A stretch of DNA of 64,000 bases. Origin: JABRWC01 sp039961675 (lineage in GTDB: Bacteria > Planctomycetota > Phycisphaerae > UBA1845 > Fen-1342). This document shows positions 37,532-46,130 of the stretch, one piece after another; within the stretch, counting starts at the first letter, position 1; the number at the start of each line of letters is the position of its first letter. The stretch covers positions 19,070-83,069 of the forward strand of contig JABRWC010000039.1 in assembly GCA_039961675.1 (NCBI GenBank). The letters run 5' to 3'. A program made the position numbers and the translations under genes. The notes beneath the pieces are model-generated. The model searched no databases. It worked only from the letters and a program-made list of their open reading frames with translations, and was not told the origin of the DNA.

Positions 37532-37731
37532 TGCCGGACGACCAGGACGGCGCGGCCGCGCAGGAGGGCGTGCGCTGTCCCGACTGCAACTGCGCGCACG
37601 TGCCGGTCTGGTCCACGCGGCGCCGCGCGCGCCACGTGCTGCGGGTGCGCATCTGCCGCCATTGCGGGCGGCGGTTCGTGACGCGCGAGCGATCCGACGG
37701 GCCGGCCCAGCGGCGCGGCGGTGTCCAGTAA
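37528..37731 (+). CDS. Zinc-ribbon protein following terL, 67 aa
   Basis: VRCPDCNCAHVPVWSTRRRARHVLRVRICRHCGRRFVTRER contains two CxxC pairs forming a zinc ribbon like those of NrdR or Com-type regulators. ATGA overlap with terL indicates coupling. A homologue occupies the same place after the terminase remnant in element 2 (60729), so the pairing is conserved between these phages. Confidence 0.75.
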   Translation: MMPDDQDGAAAQEGVRCPDCNCAHVPVWSTRRRARHVLRVRICRHCGRRFVTRERSDGPAQRRGGVQ

Positions 37732-37905
37732 TGGAACTTTTCTTCCATACCGTCCATTAGTGGACGATTTTCGCCTTCACACTCCTGTTTCTCGGGCCGT
37801 CCGCCACGGGCGGGTCTATATCCATGGCGTAGGCGGTCGTTCGAGTTGCGTCCGCGGCGCGGCTCATCCCCGCGCTGCGGACGTCGCATCACCAGGGGGC
37901 GTTCC
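37732..37905. promoter_or_regulatory. Hairpin-rich gap between packaging and head genes
   Basis: Two adjacent small inverted repeats open the gap: ATGGAA/TTCCAT at about 37731-37750 and GTCCA/TGGAC at about 37752-37765. The stretch is AT-richer than its neighbours. It could terminate the zinc-ribbon transcript or control the head genes. No gene is seen. Confidence 0.4.
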
Positions 37906-38103
37906 GTGGCCGACGATCTCGCGGACTCCATCCGCACGAACGCGCAGGCGCCGCGCAAGGTGGAGGGCGACGAGGCGACGGTCGAGCAGCACTCGCTGCC
38001 GGACCAGATCGCGGCTGACCGCTACCTGGCCAGCAAGGCGGCCGCCAAAAAGACGACGCTCGGCATCCAGTTCCGGAAGATCGTCCCCCCGGGGGCTACC
38101 TGA
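37906..38103 (+). CDS. Small head protein upstream of portal, 65 aa
   Basis: GTG 37906 gives VADDLADSIRTNAQAPRKVE...QHSLPDQIAADRYLASKAA...KIVPPGAT, a pattern I associate with a short protein encoded immediately before lambda-type portals in many phages, in the position of lambda gpW. Its stop overlaps the portal ATG. It is probably a head-tail or portal accessory protein. Confidence 0.65.
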   Translation: MADDLADSIRTNAQAPRKVEGDEATVEQHSLPDQIAADRYLASKAAAKKTTLGIQFRKIVPPGAT

Positions 38104-39662
38104 TGTCGGTTCTGGGCAATATCCGCCGCATGTTCCGGCCGCGGGCAGCGCGGCCGGACATGGCGCGTTTCGCCGCCCAGGTCGCGCGCACCGTGCGGGC
38201 CAAGTACGACGCCGCCGAGACCAGCGACGAGGACCGCCGCTGGTGGGCGTCCGCCGACAACCTCTCCGCGGACGCCGCGAACAGCGCCGACGTCCGCCGG
38301 AAGCTGCGCAACCGGACGCGCTACGAGGTCGCCAACAATGGCTTCGCGCGGGGCATCGCGAACACGCTGGCGAACTACGTGGTCGGGACCGGCCCGCGGC
38401 TCCAGGTCCTGCTCCCCGACCGCGAGCAGCGCCAGTTCGTGGAGCGCGAGTTCTCGCTCTGGGCTCGGCGGGTGCGACTGGCGGACAAGCTGCGCCTGAT
38501 GCGCGAGACACGCGTGGTGGATGGCGAGGCATTCCTGTTGCTGCGGACCAACCGCGGCCGGGAAGAGACCTCACTGGATCGCGAAGGTGTCCGCCGGCCG
38601 ATGGTCATGCTGGACGTGCAACTGATCGAGGCGGACAGAATCGCGACGCCGACGTTGCCATATCCGACCGCCAACGCGATCGACGGCATCCGCTTCGATC
38701 CGGCCGGGAACCCGATCGAATACCACCTGCTCCGCCGGCACCCGGGCGACATGCACTTGCCGTCGATCTCACCCTGGGACTACGAGCCGGTCGAGGCGCA
38801 GCTGGTGATCCACTACTTCCGGCACGACCGGGCGGGCCAGCACCGCGGGGTCCCGGAGTACACACCCGTGCTGCGGCTATTCGCGTTCCACCGCCGGTTC
38901 GTCCTGGCGACAATCCGCGCGGCCGAGGCGGCCGCGGACTTCGCGGTCATGCTGGAGACGGACGCGCCGGCCGACCCGGACGCGGTCGAGAGCGCCGAGG
39001 ACATCCCGCTGATCGAAATCGAGCGCGGGATGCTCACGCCAATGCCGGCCGGCTACAAGGCGAACCAACTCAGGCCCGAGCATCCCTCCACGACGTTCGA
39101 GTCGTTCCACCGCCGGATCGTCGGTGACGTGGCGCGGGTCCTGAACATGCCGCTGAACATCGCGCTCGGTGATTCGTCGGGGCTGAACTACAGCTCCGGG
39201 AGGCTGGACCATCAGAGCTTCCACCGCTCGATCGCCGTGGATCGCCGCGACCTGGAAGACACCGTGCTGGACCGGCTCTTCGCGGCCTGGCTCGATGAGG
39301 CGGTGCTGATCGACGACTACCTGCCGAGAGCGCTGCGTGCCCGGGACGCCGAGGTCCCGCACACGTGGATGTGGCCTGGGTTCGGCTCGATCGACGCGCA
39401 GAAGGAGGAGACCGCGCGCGAGAAGCGGCTCCAGAACGGGATGTCGTCGTACCCGACGGAGTTCGCGGCGGCCGGCCAGGACTGGGAGATCGAGCAGGAG
39501 CAGCAGGCCGCGGCCCTGGGCGTGAGCCTTACCGAGTACCGCGAGCTCCTGCGGCGCAGGCTGTTCGGCGCCGCGGATGCGACAGCCGGCAAGCAGGCCG
39601 ATCGACCCGAGATCGAGCCGGAGGATGCCGACGAGTCGGAAGAGCGGAGGGCCGCTGCGTGA
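38103..39662 (+). CDS. Portal protein, lambda family
   Basis: A 519-aa protein of the lambda gpB type, forming the dodecameric portal at the capsid vertex. Recognisable segments are RTRYEVANNGFARGIANTLANYVVG, VVDGEAFLLLR, IDGIRFDPAGNPIEYHL, HYFRHDRAGQHRGVPEYTP and LNMPLNIALGDSSGLNYSSGRLD. ATG 38103 follows the preceding stop with one base of overlap. It ends in a charged tail and overlaps the capsid gene's GTG. Confidence 0.92.
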   Translation: MSVLGNIRRMFRPRAARPDMARFAAQVARTVRAKYDAAETSDEDRRWWASADNLSADAANSADVRRKLRNRTRYEVANNGFARGIANTLANYVVGTGPRLQVLLPDREQRQFVEREFSLWARRVRLADKLRLMRETRVVDGEAFLLLRTNRGREETSLDREGVRRPMVMLDVQLIEADRIATPTLPYPTANAIDGIRFDPAGNPIEYHLLRRHPGDMHLPSISPWDYEPVEAQLVIHYFRHDRAGQHRGVPEYTPVLRLFAFHRRFVLATIRAAEAAADFAVMLETDAPADPDAVESAEDIPLIEIERGMLTPMPAGYKANQLRPEHPSTTFESFHRRIVGDVARVLNMPLNIALGDSSGLNYSSGRLDHQSFHRSIAVDRRDLEDTVLDRLFAAWLDEAVLIDDYLPRALRARDAEVPHTWMWPGFGSIDAQKEETAREKRLQNGMSSYPTEFAAAGQDWEIEQEQQAAALGVSLTEYRELLRRRLFGAADATAGKQADRPEIEPEDADESEERRAAA

Positions 39663-41785
39663 GCACCAGGCCGAAATCATCCTCCGCGCCGCTGAGTGCC
39701 TTCGCCCTGCGCGGCCCTGCCCGGATCGCGGCCGCGGCCGACGGCGCGGCGGACAAGCGCCCGACGTTCGCGATCGACGCGTACGGCGGCGGCGCGCTGC
39801 GCCTGATGTACTGGTACTACCCGGTCGTGATCGACCTCAAGGGGCTCAGCGCCAGCAGACGCACCACGGTGCTGCTCGAGCACGACTACCGGCGCATCGT
39901 CGGGCAGTCCCTGGAACTGCAGAACGACAGGCGCCGGCTGACGCTCTCGGGGATCATCACCGGCGATACGGACGACCCGAACGAAGCCGCCCACGTGGTG
40001 GTGACGCATGCTCGCAACGGCTTTGTCTGGGCGGCGAGCGTCGGCGTATCCCCGGAAGTCACCGAGCCGATCGCCGAGGGACAGAAGGTGCGCGTCAACG
40101 GCCAGGAGTTCAGCGGGCCGCTGACCGTGGTACGCAAGGGGCGGCTGGGCGAGGTCTCGCTCGTCGCCGTCGGCGCGGACGAGACGGGCCGCGCGAAGGT
40201 GGCGGCCTCGGGCCGCACAGGGGAGGCACTGGCAATGAACTTCGAGCAGTGGCTGGAAGCGCAGGGTTTCGACCCGGCGAGCCTGTCGGGCCAGCAGAAG
40301 ACCTCGCTGAAAGCCGCATTCGCGGCCTCGAGCAAGCCGCCTGCGCAGGCGACGGCGCCGCAGCAGCCGGCCGAGGCTCCGGCGGCCGAACCCACGGCTT
40401 CGCCGCCCGCGAACGCGAATCCGGGCGTTGATCCGCACTCCACGATGCCCGCGGCGACGCCGAGCGTCGTGGCCGCGATGCGGGCTGAGGCCGCAGCGGA
40501 GACGCTGCGCATCGCCGCGCTCCGCAAGGTCTGCGCCGGCAAGCACAACGACATCGAGGCCAAGGCGATCCGCGAGGGCTGGACGCCGGAGAAGTGCGAG
40601 CTGGAGGTGCTGCGCGCCAGCCGCGCGGCGGCGCCGGCGATCCACATGCCGCAGCCGTCGAGCGAGCCGGCCGTGATCGAGGCCGCGCTGTGCCGTTCGC
40701 TGAAGCTTCCCGGGCTGGAGAAGCACTACAAGCCGCAGACTCTGGAGGCCTCGGAGCGGAGCTTCCGGCGCGGTTTCTCGGGCCTGCACCACCTGCTGAG
40801 CGTAGTCGCCCGCGCGAACGGCTGGAGCGGGGAGTCGGTGCGGGACGACATGCGCTCCGTCCTGCGGGCCGCGTTCAGCACGATGGACATCAGCGGTATC
40901 CTGTCGAACGTCGCGAACAAGTTCCTGCTCGCGGCCTTCACGTCGCTCGACCAGACCTGGCGGCAGATCGCCGCGATCCGTCCCGTGAACACGTTCCACC
41001 AGGTCGAGAGCTACCGGCTGACCGACTCGATGGATTACGAGAAGGTCGGCCCCACCGGCGAGCTGAAGCACGGCAAGCTGGGCGAGGACAAGTACACCAA
41101 CCAGGTCGAGACCTACGGGAAGCTCTTCCGCCTGACGCGCACGCACATGGTCAACGACGACCTGGGCGCGCTGCAGGCGATCCCGACCATGTTGGGCCTG
41201 GGCGCCGCCCGCGCGCTCAACAAGGTGTTCTGGAAGGAGTTCCTGGATAACGCGAGCTTCTTCGCGGCGGGCAACAACAACTACCTGTCCGGGGCCGCGA
41301 CCGCGTTGAGCTTCGACGCGCTTGCGTCGGCGGATGCGCTGTTCCGGAAGCAGAAAGACAGCGAGGGGAACCTGCTGGGGGTGACGCCGAGGATCGTGCT
41401 CACGCCGTCGGACCTGGCGGTGTACGCGGAGGGTTGGACGCTTTCGCCGGAGTACCGCGAGCTGCAGGACAGCACGGCCACGGGCAAGGCGGCCAAGCAG
41501 CTCTTCACGCGGAACGTGCACGCGGGCAAGTGGCGGCCGGTCAGCACGGCCTACCTCCAGGACGCGGCGTTCACGGGCTACTCGGCGAAGGCCTGGTACC
41601 TGCTTGCGGACCCGATGGAACTGGCGGCGATCGAGGTCGCGTTCCTGAACGGCCAGGAGATGCCGACGATCGAGTCGGCCGACGCGGACTTCGACGAGCT
41701 CGGCGTCCAGTTCCGCGGCTATCACGATTTCGGCGCCCGGAAGCAGGACCACCGGGCGGGCGTGAAGATGAAGGGCGAAGCGTAA
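39659..41785 (+). CDS. Prohead protease fused to major capsid protein
   Basis: A single 708-aa frame begins at GTG 39659 (GGAGG upstream, GTGA overlap). Residues about 35-190 resemble an HK97-type prohead protease: TTVLLEHDYRRIVGQS with the His, GFVWAASVGVSPEV with the Ser, and LTVVRKGRLGEVSLVAVGAD. A Pro/Ala-rich linker (about 215-260) follows. The rest matches Mu gpT/HK97-like major capsid proteins (ATMDISGILSNVANKFLL-like, RLTRTHMVNDDLGALQAIP, PRIVLTPSDLAVYAEGWTLSP). Normally these are separate genes. The protease probably cuts in the linker during maturation. Confidence 0.82.
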   Translation: MSTRPKSSSAPLSAFALRGPARIAAAADGAADKRPTFAIDAYGGGALRLMYWYYPVVIDLKGLSASRRTTVLLEHDYRRIVGQSLELQNDRRRLTLSGIITGDTDDPNEAAHVVVTHARNGFVWAASVGVSPEVTEPIAEGQKVRVNGQEFSGPLTVVRKGRLGEVSLVAVGADETGRAKVAASGRTGEALAMNFEQWLEAQGFDPASLSGQQKTSLKAAFAASSKPPAQATAPQQPAEAPAAEPTASPPANANPGVDPHSTMPAATPSVVAAMRAEAAAETLRIAALRKVCAGKHNDIEAKAIREGWTPEKCELEVLRASRAAAPAIHMPQPSSEPAVIEAALCRSLKLPGLEKHYKPQTLEASERSFRRGFSGLHHLLSVVARANGWSGESVRDDMRSVLRAAFSTMDISGILSNVANKFLLAAFTSLDQTWRQIAAIRPVNTFHQVESYRLTDSMDYEKVGPTGELKHGKLGEDKYTNQVETYGKLFRLTRTHMVNDDLGALQAIPTMLGLGAARALNKVFWKEFLDNASFFAAGNNNYLSGAATALSFDALASADALFRKQKDSEGNLLGVTPRIVLTPSDLAVYAEGWTLSPEYRELQDSTATGKAAKQLFTRNVHAGKWRPVSTAYLQDAAFTGYSAKAWYLLADPMELAAIEVAFLNGQEMPTIESADADFDELGVQFRGYHDFGARKQDHRAGVKMKGEA

Positions 41786-41859
41786 CCGACGGCGCCGGGG
41801 GGCGTTGTCTTTCCGCGGCCGCCGGCGGGCGGACCGCATGAGACTGTGAGGAGCTGCCA

Positions 41860-42567
41860 ATGGCACAGACGTTTCAGGCTCGGCGCCTCTCCCGGGGCGA
41901 CACGATCGACTACACGCCCGGCTCCGCCGTGGCGGCGGGCGCCGTGGTGATCCAGGGTCCGCTGGTCGGCATCGCCGAGGTCCCGATCGCGGCCAACGCG
42001 CTCGGGGCACTGGCGGTCGCGGGCGTGTTCGACATCGTCAAGGTCAACGGGTCGATCTCGGCGGGCGCCGCGGTCTACTGGGACGCCGACGGCGATCCGC
42101 AGGGCGGGGCGGCGGGCAGCGGCGCGCTGACCACGACGAGCACCGATAACACGTTCGTGGGCTGGGCGGTTGCGGCCGCCGGCGCGACGGACGAGAAGGT
42201 GCCGGTCAAGCTCGGGAACGTCACGGGCGTCACGGTCTACAACGATCTCGAGAACGTCATCGCCGACCCCGGCGACGGCGAGGCGATCCCGGTCGACGAC
42301 AGCGGCTCTTGCCAGCTCGTCACGGCGGGCGCGGAGACGCGCACGCTGGCGGCGCCGCTGCGCGTGGGACAGTTGCTCGCGCTCAGCATGAAGACCGACG
42401 GCGGAAACTGCGTCGTCACCGCCGCGGCCGCGGTGAACGAGACGGGCAACAACACGCTGACGTTCGACAACACCGGCGAAGTGATCATCCTGGTCGGCAT
42501 CGAGGAAGGCGCGAGCAAGGTCTGGCGCGTGGTGGCGAACGACGGCGTCGGACTGACGACGGTCTAA
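41860..42567 (+). CDS. DUF2190-like capsid decoration protein
   Basis: AGGAG precedes ATG 41860. Residues 1-110 (DTIDYTPGSAVAAGAVVIQGPLVGIAEVPIAANALGALAVAGVFDIVK...GAAVYWDADG) match the DUF2190 pattern of small head-decoration proteins encoded after capsid genes. The C-terminal half (about 125-235) is a second beta-rich domain (CQLVTAGAETRTLAAPLRVGQLLALSMKTDGG). The fusion may give a two-lobed capsid-surface protein. 235 aa. Confidence 0.75.
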   Translation: MAQTFQARRLSRGDTIDYTPGSAVAAGAVVIQGPLVGIAEVPIAANALGALAVAGVFDIVKVNGSISAGAAVYWDADGDPQGGAAGSGALTTTSTDNTFVGWAVAAAGATDEKVPVKLGNVTGVTVYNDLENVIADPGDGEAIPVDDSGSCQLVTAGAETRTLAAPLRVGQLLALSMKTDGGNCVVTAAAAVNETGNNTLTFDNTGEVIILVGIEEGASKVWRVVANDGVGLTTV

Positions 42568-42603
42568 CGCCGCGGCTGGTCCGAACGGCGGGGGCAGGCG
42601 TCC

Positions 42604-42987
42604 GTGACCGATCGGCTGGACGAGGGATTGAGCTGGCTGGCGGAGCAGCGCCAGCAGCACATGACGCGGACCGTGACGTACGTCCGCGGCGCCGAGTCGA
42701 TCACGCTGTCGGCCACGGTCGGCCGGACGGCCGAGATCACGACCGACCCGCTGCGCGGGAGCGTGCACCGCGTGCGGATGCGGGATTACCTGGTCCGCGC
42801 CGCGGACCTGGTGCTGGGCGGAGAGTCGACGTTGCCCTTGCCCGGCGACGTGGTCCGCGAGACGGACGGATCGACCACCTACGAGTACGTCGTGGCACCG
42901 CTGCCCGACGAGCCGTGCTTTCGCTACAGCGACGCGGCGCGCCGGACGCTGCGGATCCACACGAAGCACAAGCAGACGACGGGGTAA
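42604..42987 (+). CDS. Putative head-tail joining protein, 127 aa
   Basis: GTG 42604 encodes LSWLAEQRQQHMTRTVTYVRGAESITLSATVGRTAEI..., a small beta-rich protein located between the capsid decoration and tail-completion genes. That position and size fit a head-completion or adaptor protein. No named family is certain. Confidence 0.55.
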   Translation: MTDRLDEGLSWLAEQRQQHMTRTVTYVRGAESITLSATVGRTAEITTDPLRGSVHRVRMRDYLVRAADLVLGGESTLPLPGDVVRETDGSTTYEYVVAPLPDEPCFRYSDAARRTLRIHTKHKQTTG

Positions 42988-42991
42988 TGAA

Positions 42992-43225
42992 GTGGGTGCG
43001 CATATTGATGCACCGCCGATTGACGGTTCGGCGCGCCAGAAGCTGGCCTGGCTGATGGGCATCGTGCTCACGCTGCTGCTGCTCGCGTCGGCCGCGGCGA
43101 CCGGCGCGATCATCAACCACGAGAGCCGGCTCGCCACGCACGATACGCAGTTGTCGGCGATGCAGGTGTCGCTGGTGCGGATCGAGGCGAAGCTGGACCG
43201 CGTAATCGAGAGGCAATGGCAATGA
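42992..43225 (+). CDS. Single-span membrane protein, 77 aa
   Basis: GTG 42992, 4 bp after the preceding stop, encodes one transmembrane helix (LAWLMGIVLTLLLLASAAATGAII) followed by a short coiled coil (SRLATHDTQLSAMQVSLVRIEAKLDRVIE). This resembles spanin- or haemolysin-XhlA-like small phage membrane proteins. Its stop overlaps the next gene. A role in lysis or membrane association is a guess. Confidence 0.55.
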   Translation: MGAHIDAPPIDGSARQKLAWLMGIVLTLLLLASAAATGAIINHESRLATHDTQLSAMQVSLVRIEAKLDRVIERQWQ

Positions 43226-43668
43226 GCGCCGTGGTCGAGGTCGCCGACGCCGTCGCCGCGCTGCTCAGCGCCGGCGGGTTCGCGGAGCCGTTCGACGCCA
43301 CGCGCACGTACATCGCCGAGCACGCGCCGGAGGACCTGCTCGATCTCCTCGTCTCGGTGGTTCCAGGGCCGCTGGGGATCGAGGCGAATGACCGGCGGAG
43401 CGACTGGTTCGACTGCACCGCGGTGGTGATCGTCGAACAGTTCCTGGCGGACCCGGGTGACATGGCCGCGATCGACGGCCGCCTCGCGCTGTGCGAGGAG
43501 ATCGCGGACAAGCTGCGGGCGACGTCGTACCTGGCGCTCACCACGCTGGGGCAAGGACTGCTGAAAGATGTAGAGATCGACCCGCCGTACGACTTCGAAC
43601 GGCTGCGGACGGAACAGGTGTTTACCGCGGCGATCGCCGCGACGTACCGCGTCGCCAAGACGCGTTGA
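43222..43668 (+). CDS. Putative tail completion protein, 148 aa
   Basis: ATG 43222 overlaps the previous TGA (ATGA); ATG 43216 is the alternative. The pattern VVEVADAVAALLSAGGFAEPFDATRTYIAEHAPEDLLDLLVSVVP...AIIERLALCEEIAD-like, then LRTEQVFTAAIAATYR, resembles minor tail or tail-terminator proteins that sit just before the major tail protein. Confidence 0.6.
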   Translation: MSAVVEVADAVAALLSAGGFAEPFDATRTYIAEHAPEDLLDLLVSVVPGPLGIEANDRRSDWFDCTAVVIVEQFLADPGDMAAIDGRLALCEEIADKLRATSYLALTTLGQGLLKDVEIDPPYDFERLRTEQVFTAAIAATYRVAKTR

Positions 43669-43686
43669 TCAAGAGGAGGCCTGGGA

Positions 43687-44130
43687 ATGCCCACGTATCG
43701 GCTCGGTCGCGACGCGGAGCTGGCATACAACACGGACGGGATCGGCGGCGGGGGAACCTGGGTCGCGATCACGAACGCGAAGGACGTCACGATCAACGGC
43801 GAGACCGTCGAGACCGACGTCTCGATGCGCGCTACGGGGAAATTCAAGGCTACAGCGGTTGCGCTGATCGACCTCGGCGTCGAGTTCGAGATGGTCTGGG
43901 ACCCCGACGACGCCGGATTCGCCGCGCTGCACGCCGCCTGGCTCTCGGCCGGGACGATCGGCATTCGCGTTTCGGATCGGCCGTACACGGACCCCGGCGC
44001 TCGCGGCCACCGCTTCGACGCGGTGGTCACGAACTTCTCGAAGAGCGAACCGCAGGAGGGGCACCAGACGGTGAGCGTGACGGTCAAGCCGACGCTCACG
44101 AACAACCCGCCGGAAGAGTTCGGGTTCTAG
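43687..44130 (+). CDS. Putative major tail (tube) protein, 147 aa
   Basis: AGGAGG precedes ATG 43687. The sequence (YRLGRDAELAYNTDGIGGGGTWVAITNAKDVTINGETVETDVSMRATGKFKATAVALIDLGVEFEMVWDPDD) has the beta-sandwich look and NVKDVTL...D-type opening of phage tail-tube proteins. The position before the tail chaperone agrees. 147 aa is compact for this family. Confidence 0.65.
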   Translation: MPTYRLGRDAELAYNTDGIGGGGTWVAITNAKDVTINGETVETDVSMRATGKFKATAVALIDLGVEFEMVWDPDDAGFAALHAAWLSAGTIGIRVSDRPYTDPGARGHRFDAVVTNFSKSEPQEGHQTVSVTVKPTLTNNPPEEFGF

Positions 44131-44149
44131 CGGGCAACGGGAGCGGCCC

Positions 44150-44980
44150 ATGTCGCTGCGGGCGAGCTGGAAAGGCCGGATCAAAGTGGCGCGACTGCGC
44201 TTCGCGGTGGCGCTCTACGGCGCCACGGCCGCGCCGTCGCGGCTCTCGTTCAACCAACTCCATTCCGGCTGCGGCGCCCGGCTGCGCCAGCAGATGGCCT
44301 GCCCGGAGCATGGCCCGGTCGAGCGCGCGGAGATCGCCAAGGGCTACGAGTACGAGCCGAAACGCTACGTGGTCCTGGACGAGGCGGACTTCGAGAGCAT
44401 CGCGATCGAAACGGACAAGACGATCGCCATCGATCAGTTCGTCCCGTCGCGGTCGATCGACGCGTTGCGCCTGGACACCCCGTATTACGTCACGCCCGAC
44501 GGCCCGCTGGCCGAGGAGCCCTACGTGCTGCTGCGGGAGGCGCTGCGGAGATCGCGGGCGGCGGGCATCGGCCGCGTGACGCTGTTCGGCCGCGAGCACG
44601 CGGTGGCGCTGGCCGCCCACGGCCCGGGCATGCTGCTGACGACTCTCCGTGCAGGCGAGGAGCTGCGGAGCGCCGAGCCATACTTCGCCGCGATCCCCGC
44701 GACGGTCACCAACAAGACCGGACTGGGGTTGGCGCTGCAACTGATCGCCGGGCGCATGGCCGAGGCCCCGGACCTGGACGGCTTCCAGGACCGCTACCAG
44801 GACGCGCTTCTGGCGCTGATCCGGCGCAAGATCGACGGAGCGCCCGCGGCGGTCGTGCAGCACGACGATGACGAACCGGCTCTGGCGCTGCACGAGGCAT
44901 TGCTCGCCAGCATCGGCGAGCAACAGCCAGAGACGAGCGGCAACTGCGAACGACCTAAGCGAGCGAAGCGGCGCAACTAG
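44150..44980 (+). CDS. ku: Ku DNA-end-binding protein
   Basis: A 276-aa prokaryotic Ku homologue, which in NHEJ forms a ring on double-strand DNA ends and recruits LigD. Diagnostic segments in order: SWKGRIKVARLRFAVALYGAT, SFNQLHSGCGARLRQQMACPEHG (with CPEHG where bacterial Ku often has CPxC), EIAKGYEYEPKRYVVLDEADFESI, KTIAIDQFVPSRSIDALRLDTPYYVTPD, AYxLLREAL-like PYVLLREALRRS and GRVTLFGREHAVALAAHG. The C-terminus is short and basic (ERPKRAKRRN). GGGAG lies 6 nt upstream. It sits between two tail genes, 19 bp and 21 bp from its neighbours, so it would be expressed late with virion proteins. No LigD or other ligase is visible in the window. Confidence 0.93.
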   Translation: MSLRASWKGRIKVARLRFAVALYGATAAPSRLSFNQLHSGCGARLRQQMACPEHGPVERAEIAKGYEYEPKRYVVLDEADFESIAIETDKTIAIDQFVPSRSIDALRLDTPYYVTPDGPLAEEPYVLLREALRRSRAAGIGRVTLFGREHAVALAAHGPGMLLTTLRAGEELRSAEPYFAAIPATVTNKTGLGLALQLIAGRMAEAPDLDGFQDRYQDALLALIRRKIDGAPAAVVQHDDDEPALALHEALLASIGEQQPETSGNCERPKRAKRRN

Positions 44981-45001
44981 CGCGCCCACAGGAGCCTGTC
45001 C

Positions 45002-45601
45002 ATGTTCACGAGCAGGATCACGATCGGCGGCGACGTGGCTGGCGTGCCCATGTCCGGCAACGTCCAGCGCCAAGCCGAGGGCCAGATCGGGCAGAGCGTG
45101 ACGCTAAACGCCGCCAAGGCCGGGACGCTGACGACGCGGACCACCGACACGGCCGGCACGATCACGCTCGGCGCCGGGCACGGGATCGTCGATGCCGACG
45201 TCGTCGATATCTACTGGTCCGGCGGCCGGCGCTACAACGTGGTGGTCGGCACGGTCGCGGGGAACGACGTGCCAATCAGCGGCGGCGCGGGCGACAACCT
45301 TCCGGCCCAGGATGCGGCGCTCACGCTCGCCAAGCAGCAGACGATCGACATGGATTTCGAGGGCGACCTGCTGGAGGCCTGCGGGGCGGTGTGCCCGCAG
45401 CGCGGGCACATCGGGTTCTTCGACGGCGCGTCGCTGGTGCTCTCGGTGGACCTGGCCGCGAACACGCCCTGGCTGTGGTGGAAGAACGGCGGACACACGA
45501 ACCCGCTGGCGAGTCAGACGATCACGCAGGCGAAGGCGACGCAGGAGATCTCGACGGGGACTGCCGAGCTCAAGCTGGGCGTCCTGTACGACAGCGCGTA
45601 A
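45002..45601 (+). CDS. Tail structural protein, 199 aa
   Basis: AGGAG precedes ATG 45002. The product is beta-rich and Gly/Thr/Ala-rich (FTSRITIGGDVAGVPMSGNVQRQAEGQIGQSVTLNAAKAGTLTTRTTDTAGTITLGAGHGI...VDIYWSGGRRYNVVVG), like a virion protein. It lies just upstream of the tail chaperone. It may be a second tail-tube or tail-decoration protein. No named family is recognised. Confidence 0.6.
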   Translation: MFTSRITIGGDVAGVPMSGNVQRQAEGQIGQSVTLNAAKAGTLTTRTTDTAGTITLGAGHGIVDADVVDIYWSGGRRYNVVVGTVAGNDVPISGGAGDNLPAQDAALTLAKQQTIDMDFEGDLLEACGAVCPQRGHIGFFDGASLVLSVDLAANTPWLWWKNGGHTNPLASQTITQAKATQEISTGTAELKLGVLYDSA

Positions 45602-45611
45602 TGGAGGCTGC

Positions 45612-46130
45612 ATGCGGACCTTTAGCGACATGGTCGGCGATCGCTGGACGTTGGCGCTCACACTGCCGGCGATCCGGCGAATCAAGGCCGCGCTCGACGT
45701 GGACCTGCTGGAGGTGATCGAGGGCAAGCACCTCGACCGGCTGACGCGCGACATCGGGTTCCTGTGCGACGTGATCTACCTGCTCTGCAAGCCAGAAGCG
45801 GACGCGCGCAACCTCTCCGCGGAGCAGTTCGGCGAGCGGATCGCGGGGGACGTGATCGACGCGGCCGCGGCGGCCCTGGCGGGCGCGATCACGGATTTTT
45901 TCCCGAAGGCCCAGCGCCCGGTCGTGGAGCGGTTGAGCGCGATCGCCAATCAGGCGATGGAGCGGGCGGCCGACGCGGCGCTGGAGCGGCTGGATCCGGA
46001 GAGGGTCGAGACGGCGATGAGGCAGGCGATCGAGCAGGTGCTCGCCGGGAGCCCGGCGCCAGCGCCGCGGACGTCTGGCGACTCATCTACCACTGCCTCG
46101 GCGTGCTCGGACTTGAAGCCCGCGAGCTGA
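45612..46130 (+). CDS. Tail assembly chaperone, G-like
   Basis: A 172-aa helical protein (RTFSDMVGDRWTLALTLPAIRRIKAALDVDLLEVIEG...FLCDVIYLLCKPEADARNLSAEQFGERI) in the chaperone position, about 2 kb before the tape-measure gene. After GSPAPAP (about 46067) the frame loses protein character (RTSGDSSTTASACSDLKPAS), while the -1 frame becomes strongly protein-like. This is the layout of lambda G/GT, where a -1 frameshift makes a longer chaperone. GGAGG lies just upstream of ATG 45612. Confidence 0.7.
   Translation: MRTFSDMVGDRWTLALTLPAIRRIKAALDVDLLEVIEGKHLDRLTRDIGFLCDVIYLLCKPEADARNLSAEQFGERIAGDVIDAAAAALAGAITDFFPKAQRPVVERLSAIANQAMERAADAALERLDPERVETAMRQAIEQVLAGSPAPAPRTSGDSSTTASACSDLKPAS

Noticed and set aside
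39677..42010. Long minus-strand frame (777 codons) opposite the capsid gene
   Set aside because: It is an Arg/His-rich antisense shadow in GC-rich DNA; the plus-strand capsid and decoration genes explain the region.
45896..45902. T TTT TTC as the used frameshift site
   Set aside because: It is in frame and canonical, but the downstream 150 nt look coding in frame 0 rather than -1, so its use is not supported.
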